A DNA stretch of 64,000 nucleotides from Elymus sibiricus (Eukaryota > Streptophyta > Magnoliopsida > Poales > Poaceae): assembly GCA_039707655.1 (NCBI GenBank), contig CM077664.1:30306781-30370780 (forward strand), written 5' to 3'. Below are positions 1 through 13,539 of the stretch, in pieces. The position numbers were made by a program, and so were the translations under genes. The notes beneath the pieces are model-generated. The model had not been told where the DNA came from and searched no databases. It worked only from the letters and a program-made list of their open reading frames with translations. Every line of letters starts with the position of its first letter. Positions within the stretch are counted from its first letter, which is position 1.

Positions 1-258
1 AACAAAACTCGCTCTCCCGTCAGAACCGATCTACCCCCGTCACAGACACGAAATCCCAAGGCTGGGAAGACAGACTCGCTGTCCCCTGGGTCAGCCCGAG
101 GATCCCAGCGGAGCGAACGGAGGGAGAGGTAACAGCGGAGGCGGTAGAAAACACTCCACGCCGGTGAGAATCCTGGTGGAGTAGAGAAACCCTAGTCGCC
201 TCAGGCGGCTAGGGTAACGATAGCGTGGTGCTCGTACTACCACTACTGTTAACATGAG
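1..258. other. Left flank, no gene; LINE-leader-like text
   Basis: No convincing gene. On the minus strand it lies just beyond the LINE poly-A tail. It contains a CCGCCTGAGGCGACTAGGG stretch (about 190-215) of the kind found in leaders of plant LINEs, so it may be the start of a second, older LINE reading toward position 1. The short minus frame at 91-279 looks like chance. Confidence 0.3.
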
Positions 259-353
259 TTTTTTTTGAAACGGAGGCAAAAGATTTGCCTCATATATTAA
301 ATAAGGAGGAGAAAGAGTGTGTTACAACACACACCTATGTTACGGCATGACAA

Positions 354-3300
354 TTATTCTCGCAATAAAAAGGACCCTAATATCTTTGCCCCGGCTTTGA
401 TCCAAAGGTTTGCCTTGTCGACAATAATGTTGAGCAAAATTTGCAGAGGTGCACTCTTTTGCCTGAACACTCTTGCGTTACGCTCATTCCAGATGACCCA
501 CGACACTAGCATGGTAATCGATGCCTTTGCTTTTCGGTCGGCGATGCCCACGGCGCACGTGCTCGCCCACCACGCCTGAACAGAGTCGAACAAGTGCCAT
601 GCGGACGTGTCCATGTCATGGATGCGAAATTTCTGAATAACCAGGTTCCAAAGTCTGAGAGTGAAGCGGCATCTGAAGAAAAGATGGGGACCACATTCCT
701 GCACCCCTCCACACAAGGGGCAAGGGCCACAGTTAGGCCAACCTCGCTTATCCAATCTGTCGGCAGTCCAGATCCTATCTTGAAGCGCGAGCCAAGCAAA
801 GAACTTGACTTTCGGTGGGGCCCAAGCCTTCCAAACCATTTGGTCCATGGGGGAGAGGACCAAACCCAAAAACTGTGCCCTGTAGGCAGAGGCCGCGGAG
901 TAGTGTCCAGATTCCGTGTGCTTCCAAAGGATGTCATCCTCAGCAAGCTCATCAAGGTGCACCTCATGCAGTAGCATCCAAAGGGTGAAGAATTGCGCGA
1001 CATGCTCGATGGAAACCGATGCGGGCGGTCTGATTTTGAGGATCCACGCATTGTCTTTGAGGGCCTCCCGTACCTTCCAGTGCTTCCGGGAGGAAGTCTC
1101 GTAAATGAGCAGAGCAATGTCTTTGGGCTTGCGTCCAAGAAGCCAAGGGGAGTCCCAAAATGGAGTCCTCGCACCATTCCCGACCGTGATGGTGGTACAG
1201 GCATAGAAAAAGTTGAGGTCCTCCTCATCACACGGGTTCCCTCTCCCAACCCACAACTTTGTGGGCTCCTTCCACTCGTACCAAGGCCACCGCAAACGCA
1301 AAGCCCGCGCGAACTTGTTGGTGTTGAGGACCCCAACTCCACCATAGGCAAGCGGCCGAGTGACAATGTCCCAATTGACCTTGCATTTTGCCCCGGTTGT
1401 CTTATCCGACCCTGACCATAGGAAGGCCCGCTCAAGCTTGTCGATGTTTTGCAGAATGGTGGGTTGTATGACCAGCGGCATGATGAAGTAGATCACTTGG
1501 GAAGCGAGGACCGACTTGACAAGTGCCGCACGCCCAATGGTGGTGATGTTTTGGCCCTCATATGTTGTCAGTCTGCTTGCCACCTTATCCACAAGAAATT
1601 GCAGGTCAGCGAGCTTCAGCTTCCACACAGAGAGCGGGAGTCCCAAATAACGGAGCGGAAAGGAAGCCCTAATAGCCGGGAGCCCTTGGGTGATGCGGCC
1701 CAAGTCGAGGTTGCCGCACCGAATGGGAACCATCAAGATCTTATGGAAGTTAGTGCATAGGCCGGTGACCTCACCCAAACCTCTCAGAATGGCCGCGAGG
1801 TTGTCCACGTCTCTTTTGATCGGCGCTACAAACACAGCCGCGTCATCCGCATAGAGAGAGGTTCGCACCATGACCCCTCTCCCTCAAATCTTGTGCAGTA
1901 GGCCCTTCCTTGTCGCCACGTCAAGGATTTGCTTCAATGGGTCAATAGCTATGACAAAAAAGAGGGGAGAGATGGGGTCCCCTTGCCGTAGTCCCTGGCC
2001 ATGCTTGATGGGAGGACCAGCCACCCCATTCAAGAGGATCCTCGAAGATGAGGAGCATAGGAGAGCCGCAATTCACTCTCGAAATTTGCTTGGGAAACCT
2101 CGCCTCTGCAGGAGGTCAAGCAAATACTCCCATTTGACAGAGTCAAAGGCCTTGCGAATGTCCAACTTGAATATGAGAGAGGGAGTCTTGCTCTTGTGCA
2201 GGCGACGCGCAAGGTTTCTAACATACATGAAGTTGTCGTGGATGCTCTGCGTTTTGATGAAAGCACTTTGAGCGTTGGAGACGAGGGCGGACATGTGCGG
2301 ACCAAGCCGGATGGAGAGCACCTTCGCGATGATCTTGGCGATCGCATGAATGAGGCTAATGGGCCTAAAGTCGACGATGCTCTCTGCCCCATCCTTCTTG
2401 GGAAGCAGCACAATATTTGCAGAGTTGAGCCAGTGCAGGTTTGTTGTGTGGAGGGAGTCAAAGCGTTGAATCACTCTCATGAGGTCGTGCTTGATGGTGC
2501 CCCAACACTTCTTGAAGAAGAGACCGGTGAAGCCATCCGGCCCAGGTGCCTTGTCGCTAGGCATGCTATTTATTGCCTCGATGACCTCCATCTCAGTGAA
2601 GGGAGAGTCAAGTTCGTGCAGGTCATGCGACTCCAGATTGAGCTCCTCCCAATTGAAGTCCTTCATGCTTCCGCTTCCTCTTTTCATTACTTGCGAGAAG
2701 TGGTCATGAATTATCTTCTCCTTGGCATTGTGCTCGGTCACCCACCCTTGATCCTTCATAATTCGGTGAATATGGTTTTTCCTCCTTCTCGCGTTTACCC
2801 GACGGTGAAAGAACTTGGTGTTGGCATCTCCTTCCTTAATGTTTGCGATTCTAGCGCACTGCTTTTTGCGTGCTCTCTTGAACACGGCCAAGCTTATGAC
2901 CCTTCTCTTGAGCCGAGCCCGAAGATCACACTCCCCAAGGGAGAGCAGCCTTCCCTCCTGAGCAATGTCGAGGTGGAGGATTACCAAGAGGGCGGCATGG
3001 AGGTGGACCTTAGCTTTAGAGAAGAGGCCTCTACTCCATTCCGTGAGGCACGTCGCCATTTTCTTGAGCTTGTGGAAAAGGATAATGTATGGGTCGGTAT
3101 GCTCAACTGGCTCGGCCCAGGCCTTGTCGACCACATCACTGAAGCTGGGCATAGAAGCCCAAAAGTTCTCGAATTTGAAGGTCCTAGGCCTCCTTGGCCC
3201 CTTATCCTCGGCAAGCAGAAGCGGGCAATGGTCGGAGAGGGACGAAGAGAGTGCATGGAGCACGTGATCGTTGAATGTCGTGTCCCACTCCGCATTGCAA

Positions 3301-3915
3301 AGAAAGAGTCAAGCTTGCATAGGGTTGGATTTGACCTCTCGTTGCTCCAGGTGAACCTCCTATTCTGGAGGTGGATTTCTTTAAGCTCACAACTGTGGAG
3401 AGTTGCACGGAACCGGTTGATTCGGTTGCAGTTCACATTCCTCTTGTTTTTATCCCTAGCCCGATAAATCTGGTTGAAATCCCTGGAGGCAAGCCAAGCC
3501 ACCCCAGCGGGTGGCTTTTGGCCAACGAGCTCGGCAAAGAACGCATCTTTGAGCGAGTGGTCGGTGGGGCCATACACGGTAGTTATCTTAAAGCTCACGC
3601 CTGAGTCTCTGGCACGAACCATGGCCGAGAGGCAGAAGGTAGTAGTGGTGATCTTGGACATCTCCACCGAGAGATCATCCCAGAGAAGAAGGATACCCCC
3701 CCTTGTGCCATTTGCCGGTTGTTGCGCGAAGCTACGCAGCCTATGGCCCCCCCAAAAGTAGCCGTGAACTGATCGATACTGTCGAGCTTCGTCTCCTGGA
3801 GGCACAGTACATGGCAGGAGGAGGAAGCAATAGTAGCATTAACCGTCGACCGCCGATCCGGGCAATTAAGGCCCCGAACATTCCAGCTCAGAAAGTTTGT
3901 TGGTTGTGCTGACAT
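354..3915 (-). pseudogene. LINE ORF2: endonuclease-reverse transcriptase, frameshifted
   Basis: The start at 3915 gives an N-terminus with the plant LINE endonuclease signature (FLSWNVRGLN, then LQETKLDS). The reading then moves to a second frame (to about 2981) with VYGPT and DFNQI, and a third (3263-2073) with SDHCPLLL of the endonuclease. That third frame also carries the RT blocks SDKAPGPDGF, FRPISLIHAI, NAQSAFIKTQSIHDN and KLDIRKAFDSV. Another shift leads to 1871-354, which opens with the RT catalytic YADD and ends in the zinc-finger-type module (CPLCGG...HLFFRC) usual at the C-terminus of plant LINE ORF2. All expected domains are present in the right order, at about 1190 codons, but at least three frame changes break the protein. 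Confidence 0.9.
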
Positions 3916-4200
3916 AATTTAAGTGCGAGGACACTGGAGCATAGCCACTGATCATGGACAAGAATAGACACAACAGTAGTTGAACTAGCAACGGGAACAA
4001 CAGACGGCCTGCACCCAGATGCAACAGCCAACACCAACGGTTGTAGAAACAACCCCACAGACCTGATACATGGCGCATAGCCAGCACGCCCACAAACTTC
4101 ACTCCTAAACTTAAACTGGACCCAGCACCTAAACACCCGATGACATGCATCTAGTTGTACTAACATTGTAACCAAGCAGACCCAGGTTTTGAGCAGCAGC

Positions 4201-5310
4201 TCAAGTTGCTGCCTGCTGCAGCACGGCCTCCTCATCGGCCCTTTCCAGGTCCAGCGCGCCTCCTCCTCCATGCGCCAGGAGGGCCTCCTCCACGGCATCT
4301 GCATTGGCATCGTCGAGCTTGAAGAGGCCCCTCATGGCTGTGAGCACCTCCGGCGACAGATGCTCCTTGAAGCGGTCCGCGAAGGCGTCCAGAGCTGCAG
4401 CTGTTACGTCCTCTCCATCCTTGACGATGCCAAGAGAGCGACAGACTAGGATTTCTGCCGCTCGAGACACGGGCATGGCCTTGGGGCGGCTTGCCGCCCT
4501 TGTCTTGTGCAGCGAGAGGGCACCGTAGACCCTAGAGATGGAGACTCCGGCTATGGTTTTCCGGCGCGCCGTAAGAGCCCGAGGAGGGGTCAGAGCCGGG
4601 GTGGGAGTGGGCAGGATGGCTTCCTGACGATCTTCGAACAACGGCGCGAGGCACTGGAGGCCAACCGCACCGGCAGCATCAGCCCTGCGGCGCCGCACGG
4701 GCGAGGGGGTGCGGCGCACCGGCCCGCTGGACGGCAGGGGCGGCGTTGGCGAGGCCTCGAACCCGGGGGGGGCTGGAAGGGGACGGCACTGGCAGCAGCA
4801 TCGTCGAGGGCGCGCAGAGCTGGAGCAGCGCCCGACTTGGCTCTTCAGGCAGTAGCGTGGCCGATCGGGCTTCATTCCTCTTTGACCTTGGAGACGGCGG
4901 CAGGACGGTGGTTGGCGACAGCGGCGGCGAGACAGGCGGTGTGAGGGCCTCTTGAGAGCGGCGCCGGGCAGCACGCGGTGAGGGATGCCTTGCGATGCCG
5001 CGGCCGCGCCCAGCCTCCAGCGGCACAGCTTGCAGAGGCTGCATCTCGGAGACACGGGCAGCGTTCGCGCTTGAGGATCCGGAGCCCATCAGGACGACCG
5101 GTACGTCTGCAGCGCGACGACGACCATCACGATCGCGACCACCATCATCACGGCGGCCGTCGCGCCCGTTGCCGCGGCCATGATCGTGCGAGGCGTCCCA
5201 CGGTTGCCTGGAGAGGCTGCGCCTGATGCGCGCACCCCACCCTTCTCTGTTGCGCGAGCCGTCGCGGCCCCTGCGGTCCCGGTCGTCGCTACGCCTATCT
5301 TGGTCGTCGT
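4201..5310 (-). pseudogene. LINE ORF1 (gag-like) C-terminal part
   Basis: The minus-strand frame ending at 4201 finishes with a helical, acidic tail (LDAFADRFKEHLSPEVLTAM, then LFKLDD, EEALLAHGG) typical of the ORF1 product of cereal LINEs, an RNA-binding coat-like protein. Upstream, the likely coding frame changes near 4680 into the frame that starts at 5089, rich in Pro, Arg and Ser. Before that, an Arg/Asp/Gly-rich stretch (5310-5090) looks like the basic low-complexity part of the same protein. The expected N-terminal portion is absent because the element is truncated near 5325. It lies about 285 bp upstream of ORF2, as in an intact element. Confidence 0.6.
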
Positions 5311-5325
5311 GATGTGAGCCTACGG

Positions 5326-5459
5326 GTTCGTTTGGGTTTTTTCCAGATGCGTTTGGGGGTACTCGGCCAGGGTAAGGTGAAAACTGGGCCGCGCGCAGCT
5401 AAAAATTTAGGCTCTCGCGCCTAATTCACGCGATAATTTTTTGGCATTTCGTTGCTTGA
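5326..5459. other. Short junction segment, nothing recognised
   Basis: AT-richer sequence between the LINE 5' truncation and the CACTA-like repeats. No gene or clear terminal repeat is seen. Confidence 0.4.
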
Positions 5460-6250
5460 CCCGTGTCCACATACGCCAACACTTAATCCGTGTCCATACA
5501 CCCTACCTACGCCAACAGATGCTATGTCGCTAAGCGCAACCTACGCTGACTGAAGAATTATCGGGGTGCACACATCTACCGACAGACGATATGTCGTTAA
5601 GCGGTTGCCTGCATGATTACCGACACATAGTTTGTCTACAATGGTGTACATCGGCCGACAGATGATCTGATGACAAAGCTTCAGAGCTACGCCGACAGAT
5701 CTCCGGTAGAGATTAATGGACCTTTGCCCACAGAAGTGTGTCACCTAATCTCTACCGTGGTGTAGTGTATCAGGATTTCGAACGGAAAACCGTCGCCTTC
5801 CACAGAGAACTCAATTTTTTTACATCATTTCGCCTTTACTTTTTTTCTATGTTTAGTACACACCATTTAAAGTGACATGCTAAAATTTTAGACTATTCTG
5901 GGTTTAATAAATATATTTTTTCAAGCACTTTTCTTACTTGCTATATCAGTGGCGGGCACCCGTTGGCGCCCCCCACTGCTAACTTTTGGAAAATTTGAAA
6001 AAATTGAGCACGGGGAAGCGAAATATTGCTGTGGCGAGCAAACTTTCTGCCCGCCACTGGTACATTACAAACCAATGACGGGCAGTTGTTTGTTGCCCGC
6101 CACTGCTATTTTTGCCCGCCAGTGTTGTCCGTATAGCAGTGGCCGGCAACGTTTTCACCCGCCACTGTTACTTTGTCAAAATAGTAGTGGCGGTCCCAGA
6201 CCACACCCGCCACTAATGTGACCCCACCTATAAGCCTTTTCCTACTAGTG
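5460..6250 (-). mobile_element. CACTA transposon end with subterminal repeats
   Basis: The minus strand starting at 6250 reads CACTACTAGGAAAAGGC, a CACTA-type terminal inverted repeat. Inward of it, at about 5950-6215, are at least six copies in both orientations of a GTGGCGGGC / GCCCGCCAC motif, the usual subterminal array bound by a CACTA transposase. Further in, 5475-5760 has imperfect repeats of a CCGACAGA...ATGTCG...TAAGCG unit and a small inverted repeat (GGTAGAGATTA / TAATCTCTACC). The other terminus was not found, so the element may run left past the LINE and out of the window, with the LINE nested in it, or be truncated. Confidence 0.68.
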
Positions 6251-9200
6251 CCACCCAAACCCCTCCAAAACCATCCCAAAACTCAGCCCCTAGCCCCTGC
6301 CAATATAAGGCAGACACTCTCCTACCTAATTTGGACAAGTCCCCTAAAAATTAGGGTTCCCCGATCCCCAGCTGCCCCTTATCCACCTCTCCTCCACCAG
6401 CCAACCAACGAAACCCTAGCGGGAGCCGCGATCTGGGTCATCAGATCCCAGATCGGACGGTCAGCGCGTCCCCAACCACAGCCTCCAGCCGCATGGCCCG
6501 CTTCGGCCCGTTCCTGGGCCTCTGAGCCCTTCTGGGCAGCCGCCGCCCGAAGCTCCCGAGGAGTAGCCCCGGACTCTAGCTCCACGCTCGCGCCGTCTGG
6601 GTGCCTCCTCACGCCGCCGCACCGATCCGGCAAGCTGCCCCGACGACCAGCAGCTGCCATACCCCGTCGTGCCCCTCTCCCTTCTCCCTTCTCTTCTTCT
6701 CCCTCCCTACCTTATCTCTCTATTCTTCTCGCAAGGATACGCCATTAATGGCCGAGCAGACCTCCTGCACCTCCCTGCCTACCTCGCTCCTGCCGCCGCC
6801 TGTGCTCTGCCACGGCCAGGCCCGGCCGTCGACCGCCGCCACATGCCACCGGAAGGCCGCCCCATCCCCGGGTCAACCTCGCCAAGCCGTTTTTCGTTGG
6901 ATCCCGTCGACCTCCGCCGCCACGAGAGGATCTCCACCAACAGCCGCGTCGACCGCATCCCCGCCGCACCCGACCGCCCCGTGGGCCGCTCGACCTGTGA
7001 CCTGGGCCGGCCTACCCCGCCTCTCGCCACCGACAGGCCCGTCGGCCGCGAGGTGAGGCAGCCTGCGCAACCTCCTTTTTTTTCTGTGGTTTGCCTGTTG
7101 GCCCTCAGCCCAGCCGGAAGTTGCTATTCCATGCGTACGAGCGTGGGATAGAATCCAACGCGCAGTTGCAGCAGGCCAGCCAGCAGATTCGGTTAATTCG
7201 TTGCCTGTTTATTAATTTCAGAAAAACCTATTAACTTGCTAAAATCATAGTAAATCAACAGTAACTCAGATCGAGACATGTTATATATGTAAATTGCTTA
7301 GAAAAATGTGTAGAATGCAACCATGCTATTATTTTTCCTGTTAACCACTCCTAATATACTATTTAGGGAAGAACCTTAATTATATTTTTATTGCTATGGG
7401 GTATTTTAGGAAATGCTATGTATATGTTTTCTACTCCATTTAAATTGACTAGATAGGATAGATTACTTCCGCTTCACCCCTTGCCATGTTAAACAATATT
7501 TAAACTTGATGTGTACATAAATGAGTTGGAACCATTCCGAAATATGAAGTATCGTCGTGTGTGATCGGTACTTCACTTAACTTGGTTAGTAATTGCTTCA
7601 GATTGATGTTGCATACCACCCTTGCCATGTCATGCATTGCATTCCATGAACATGGTGGATCTTTTGCCGTAGCTATAAGATTGCATCTGTTGCTTGTTCC
7701 AGTGTTCCTTGCTTCTTCGCGAATAGGACTCGAAGATGATGTGAGATGCGAGCAACGACTGATCTTCTACCAAGCGTGGACTTCAGGCAAGGCTTACCAC
7801 CCCTTTTGATCATATCTGATCCATGCTTCTCCCTCCTGCTTGCATTAGCTTTATGATGCTGTAGTGTGTCCTCGATACCTATCTGATGCATAGCCTGTTT
7901 TTGACACTCCACTATACAACCTTGGTATTACCTAATCCCAGCATGACCTGCTTGTTTGTGTAGAAGCATTGTTCAACCCGCCCCGCAGTAGTATGCATGC
8001 TTAGGATTTATGCTTTACAATGTTATATCCCCTGTTGTTGCTTTGGGTTATTACACTGTTAATTTTGTTCAGATGCTCTCTATTATTAATGTGGCTATAT
8101 GTGAATATGTGGTAGGAAGTCAGGAAGGCCACGGTGGGAGGCCTTGTTTGAGCGCATGGTGTTTTGTTCCACTTAGGCCATCACTAGGACACCGAGATCT
8201 TGATGTATTGTTCCGAGATTGAGCGTGTTTTGTAGGTATGAGGAGATGTTCCAGAGTGATATTAAAATTGGGGTGGAATTCCCTGGTGGTCTGCAACTTG
8301 CGCATTAGCCGATAGTTAGCCCTGGACTAGGGTACTAGCTTGTCATAGCCCTTCACGCAGACAGTTGGGTCCGAGTCAGAGATACGACCGGCTCTCGATT
8401 CAAGTGTCGACCTGATCGGGTGTCTCCTAGATTAGGATGTAGTAACGGTGAAAGTATTGTTCGTTCGAAACTGCCATGCTCAACCTGTCATGGGCCATAG
8501 CTGGTGTTGTCGGGCAAGTGTTGTCGTGTCATTTCGGATCTTCCAGTTCAAGTCCTTCATTGGGCGTGGCTATAATGGCCTAACAATTGGTTTTGATGGG
8601 CATGCATATGGAGCCTATAATGGGTATGTTGGTGCACCCCCTGGAGGGTTAAATCTTTTCAAGAAGCCGTGTCCACGGTTATGGATGACTTTGAGCTTTA
8701 TGCCAGTTCATAGAACAACTTCAACTATTAATCTCTAAAACTTGCCCACCCTTAATATTGTTAGTAATAGGACTTGTGCAACTTCAACTTTTAATAATAA
8801 AACTGGCAAACTAAAAGTCTTGGGCATTCTTCTTCGTGGGTGGTGCGAAGGGGAATGCAAGACTTTGTCATGTTTGATGGTAGGTTACTTGCTCAACATG
8901 TGCGCAACCCATGTGGTTGTGTTGCATAACAATTAGTGTAGGTGGATCGTATGTGCTCTCTCATATTATCTCTATTAGACGGAAGTTGTAGTGTGTCTCT
9001 ATAGGTGCTAGTGCATGCTTCCGCTAAACCCCTTACCCCCTTTTGATACCTGATGCATAAATAGTGTAGGTTTCCGGTAAGTCTTGCGGAGTACACCATG
9101 TACTCACCTTGCTATAACAAACACTTACAGGTATGGTGATGGACGACGTTAGCTGGTTATCCCACAAACAACGGTCTGGGCAGTGATATGGATGTCATTT

Positions 9201-9309
9201 GCATTTGTTTCAGCCTTCCTAAGGCAATTTGTATTCTTACATGTCTAAGATTTATTCGCTTTCGTTGTATGAGTTGGATCTTGGTCGTATGACCCTTATT
9301 GTATGAGTT
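6251..9309 (+). mobile_element. Degenerate Gypsy LTR-like repeat, left part
   Basis: No intact gene. Two landmarks match the two better-defined Gypsy LTRs in this window. They are a GCCGTGTCCACGGTTATGG block at about 8667-8686 and a palindromic GAGTAC-5-GTACTC motif at 9089-9105 preceded by CTTGCG. The GC-rich 6400-7060 part, with many short open frames, resembles the transcribed part of such LTRs. The 5' boundary is unresolved and lies at or left of the CACTA end at 6250. The block resumes after the solo LTR at 14922. Confidence 0.45.
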
Positions 9310-12300
9310 TGTGACACCCCCAGACCCTAATAGCCTGTTATGCTAATTAACCTGCCATGTCATCATGCATTAAGATAATTAAATTTAAATCAGGAAATAA
9401 ATTAAAACCTCAAATCAATTAAATACGAAAAGAAAAAATGTTTTCCAAAAAAAAGTTCCAGAGACAATTTTATAAACCTTAAGAATATGAGTGAAAAATA
9501 TCATATCCTTTGAATCTTCAAAAATAGTCGACTTGGTATTTTTATACTTAAGGGCAACCTTTTTCAATCCAGCTAAATAATCCAAACAAAATGAATTTAA
9601 CTCCTTAAAATATGGAACTTGGTGAGTAGCTTTGAAATACTGTTGTTGAACTACAGAAAAAGTTTTAGCTCGGTCAAAAATCATTTGGTGCCCTAATTTA
9701 ATCCAAAGCAAGGGTAGAATATTTAACAGAAAAGGAAAAAGGAAAAAAAGCCTAACGCTACTGTGCAACTGGGCCTAAGTGCCACAGTGCACTGTGGCCT
9801 GCCCGGCAGGGCCTTCTCCTTCCTCTGTACAGAGGAGGAGGCAGAGCCAGGGCGTGGCCACCATCCACGGCGCCATGGCCGCTGCTGTTGCCGTGTCGAA
9901 CATCCAATGGACCCCCGACGTAGATAAAGCCCTCCCCAACGCAGTAGACAAACCCCTAATCCCCTCGTTCTTCCCCTCGCGCCTCGCTCTTGATCTGAAG
10001 CTCGCCCGAGCTCGCGCGCGCCATGGCCATCGTCCTCGTCGTGGCCACTGGCCTCCCCGCGGCCTAAATCCATGTCCAGGAGCTCCCCCGTCGTCGTCTC
10101 CTTTGACTACGTGCACCAGTTCGAGCGGAGGCGCCGCGTAACCGTTCTCATCGTTGTCGTTTTCGCCCACGACGGCTGCATCTCACCGTCGAGCTCGTCG
10201 CTTCCGGCCACGCCCGCGCTCTCTAACCTCATCCACGAGCTCCACGGTGAGCTTCTCCCCCGATTCCCCTCATTTCCTGGCTTGATCCATCGCCGTGGCT
10301 GCCTGCTCCCGTTGAGACCGACATGGCCGAAGCTCCTGCCCATCCCTGCGCGCCCATGCTCCTCACTGATGCCCGTGCTGCTGCTCCTAGCCACTGCTAG
10401 TGCTGCCGCTGCCTACTGCTACTGCCGCTGCTAGCTGCGCTACTGCTGCTGCTTGCTAACGCCGCTGCTGCTGCCGCTGCTGCCCGCTGCCGTTTGCTGC
10501 TGCTGCTGTGGCCGGCTGGCTCTTTGGATGAGGCCGACCCTGTTTAGGTTAGTTAGCTAATTAGTAGTTAGGCTAATTAGTGGTTAGGTATAGTGCATAT
10601 GACATGTGGACCCTACTGGTAGTTAAAAAGATAAATTAGATTGAAAATATCTAAGCCTATGACATGTGGGCCACACCTCTCCTTTTGACCAGTCAAATTG
10701 ACTTGGTCAACTTGAATTAAAACAAAACCAGAAATTCCAGAAAATTGTATAAACTTCGGAAATTCATATAAAATAAACCGCAAGTCGGATGAAAATAATT
10801 TATATATGAAAGTTGATCAGAAAAATATAACGAATCCAATTACGTCATCCACATACCTGACAAACACCTCTAACATAACAAACCTTGAACATTTGCACCT
10901 GGATCAATACAGACAATAATTCCCGGGATATTTTCCCTCTTCGTTTATAATGCGTAGTAATGCATTAGAGCACCCCTAGCATAACATTTTGCCATGCCAT
11001 GCATTGTGTTGCATTTGTATGCCTTATATTTATTTGTTTCTTCCCCCTCCTTCTTCTCCGGTAGACCCCGAGACGACTGCCGTTGCCCCCGAGTACGACT
11101 ATGTCACCGACGATCCGTCCTTTTCTTCTACAGAGTTTCTAGGCAAGCAAAACCCCCTTGATCATTCAGATATCGTCCATTCCTTCCCTCTTATTCTTGC
11201 ATTAGATTTTGCTACTGTTGTTATTCCGGTAGCTCCTATTCTGATGCATAGCCAGCTTTTGTAACCTGTTGTTGATACCATTCCTGCTATCCTATGATGC
11301 TTAGTATAGTTATACTAGAGTTTCATCAGCTGGCCCTACACCCTTGTCCGTTGCCATGCTATATTATCGTGCCGTGATCCCTCTGGGCGATGATCACGGG
11401 TATACTTACTTTATTACATTAAAATGTTATTACGGGGTTGAAGGGCAGGTGGTACCATACAGTAAGAGATGGACCTGAGTCCCGACAGCTCCCAATGTTA
11501 AAGACGGGTCGGCCCCAAGGGTACCCGCGAGTGAACCTCTTAGTCGGATCGGCAGGGCAGGCGGAGACCATCTAGTGAGAGGTGGGCCTGGCCCCTAGTC
11601 GAGTCCGCGAGCTACTAATAATACACTAACGGATTTGGGTATTTGATCTGAGTTGGCCATTGGCTTATACGCACTAACCACCACGCGGGATAACGGTTAT
11701 GGGGCCCTCGGCATCGTACATTCTCCCGAAAGCTCTGTCAGACGTCACAATTGAGTGGCCTGTAGGAGATATGCCCAAGAGGCAATAATAAATGTTATTA
11801 TTTATCTCCATGTTCGTAATTAAGTTTATATTCCATGCTATAACTGCTATGGTTCTCGAGTCTGCAATAACCACGAGGCTCGGAGGAAAACTCATATGCA
11901 TGTGTGGAATAATAAATGGTAAAAAGTATTCCTAGTCAAGCCTCTAAGACTGGCTCAAGTGATTGCATGATGATTATGTTTTCCTGATCATGGGCATGTC
12001 TATGCCGGCAACTTTGAGAGCACAATGTTAGAAGAACATTTGTGTTGAATCGACCCGAATTGATGTTATGCTATGAGATACATTCGTCACAAGTTAATGG
12101 TTAATAACACAGAGAAATTTAACGTTTGCATGATTCCTTAGACCATGAGAGTATCGAGTTTCTTCATGCTTGCTTCATGAACTTTGGGGTTTGTTAAACG
12201 TCATCCGTAAATGGGTGGCTATTACGGCGGCTTACGGGTTCATGGAAAAGTATGACAAGGGACTTGATAGCTCAAGATTGGGATTTGCTCCTCCGACGAT

Positions 12301-13309
12301 GGAGAGATATTCTTTGGGCCCTCTCGGTGTTACGGTATCCATCATCGTCTTGCCAGACACAATGTGATTCGATCACGGGGATGCCGGAACGCGGGAACGA
12401 GAAAATATAACAAAACCGGTAACGAGGTAACTGGCATAGTGGACAAGTGTTGATTCACGGGGATGCCGATAAATCTCACCTCGTGTGTTTGTAACATATC
12501 ACGAAGTAAAAGGAATAGCACACATCAACTGGAGGTTCACTCGAATATTTATTCGTGTGGGTATAGGGGTCAATATGGGTGTCCACTGCTCCGATGTTGA
12601 TCATTGATCGAAAAGTGTTCCGGTCATGTCTATACTTCACCGAACCTATAGGGTCACATGTTTAAGGGTCATTTATCTGCTGAATACTAGACATGGAGTC
12701 TGAGAGAAATTCACCGAAAAAGTTTCGGAGACAACGGAAGAGTTCCGGAGAGAGAACACCGGAATAGTTTCGGTAAAACCGAAAAGTTGTTTCGGAGTAT
12801 ACCATTAAGTCAAAATGGTTTCGGCACACACCTGAAAATTCTTGGAGGGTGCCAGAATTGTTCTAGGAACTTCTGGGATTTTTTCGGAGAAAAAAACCGA
12901 AAATGTTCCGGAGCTGTCGGAACCGCTTTGGCTGCTTTTCGCTGATGAAAATCATTGATCTGAAAATGTTTCGGCACGCGTCCAGAATTGTTTTAGTGGG
13001 TACTGGAATTATTGTAAGACCCACAGAAATATTTTCGGATTTAACGGTCGCGGAAAAATGGTTTCATGAATAGTAAAAATCACTTTATGGTTACTTTTTG
13101 GAAAGCCACCTTTTGGGCTTTGTCCCAAAATATCTTGGGGATGACATGGATGGATGGGAGCCCCTCATGGGGGGCCCACTAGGTGTGGCCGGCCACAAGG
13201 GGAGCTCCTCCATGGAGCTTCTCTAGCCTTCCCATTATGCCCCTTTGGAAGATCCATGTGATGGGTTTTTTGGGTATTTCAAGTGCCACCCTACCCCTTG
13301 GATTTTTCC

Positions 13310-13317
13310 TATAAATA
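13310..13317 (+). promoter_or_regulatory. TATA box of the Copia-type LTR
   Basis: TATAAATA lies in the last third of the nested LTR and is followed by AGAGGTGGAGATGC, the usual arrangement of the promoter and transcription start in Copia LTRs. It would drive rightward transcription out of the solo LTR. Confidence 0.6.
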
Positions 13318-13539
13318 GAGGTGGAGATGCACTCTCCACACTCAATCTTTCTCACATACACATGCCATGCATGATCTGGCTTTCTCTCTCCCTCCCAGCG
13401 AAATAGTTTCGTAGAGCCGAAAGGTTGTCTGGGTTCCGGTGGGAACTAGTTCTGGACGGCGAAGCCCTGCCGGATAGATGACACCGTATGTGTGCAACCC
13501 CGTAGAGAGGTCGTAGATTCAATCTTTTGCCAGAGGGGC

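Larger units (their letters stand above)
259..5325 (-). mobile_element. LINE (non-LTR retrotransposon), 5'-truncated and decayed
   Basis: Read on the minus strand, the element runs from ORF1-type sequence (about 5325-4201) through an endonuclease/reverse-transcriptase ORF2 (3915-354) to a 3' end at about 259. The 3' end has an ATATGAGGCAAATC-type terminus and a short A tail, seen as eight T at 259-266 on the plus strand. This order is that of plant L1-type LINEs, which move by target-primed reverse transcription. ORF2 needs several frame changes to be read through, so the copy is dead. The 5' side begins inside ORF1, which fits the usual 5' truncation on insertion. I could not find a convincing target-site duplication. 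Confidence 0.87.

Noticed and set aside
241..258. CACTACTGTT as the missing left CACTA terminus for the end at 6250
   Set aside because: It matches only the first eight bases of the right end (CACTACTAGG), no subterminal GTGGCGGGC units follow, and no 3-bp duplication fits.
2196..3467. 423-codon plus frame across the LINE
   Set aside because: It is the antisense of the RT region, whose minus-strand reading has clear RT motifs.
10072..10434. 120-codon frame with Leu/Ala/Cys-rich end in the solo LTR
   Set aside because: A translation of GCTGCTGCT-type repeats inside a defined LTR.
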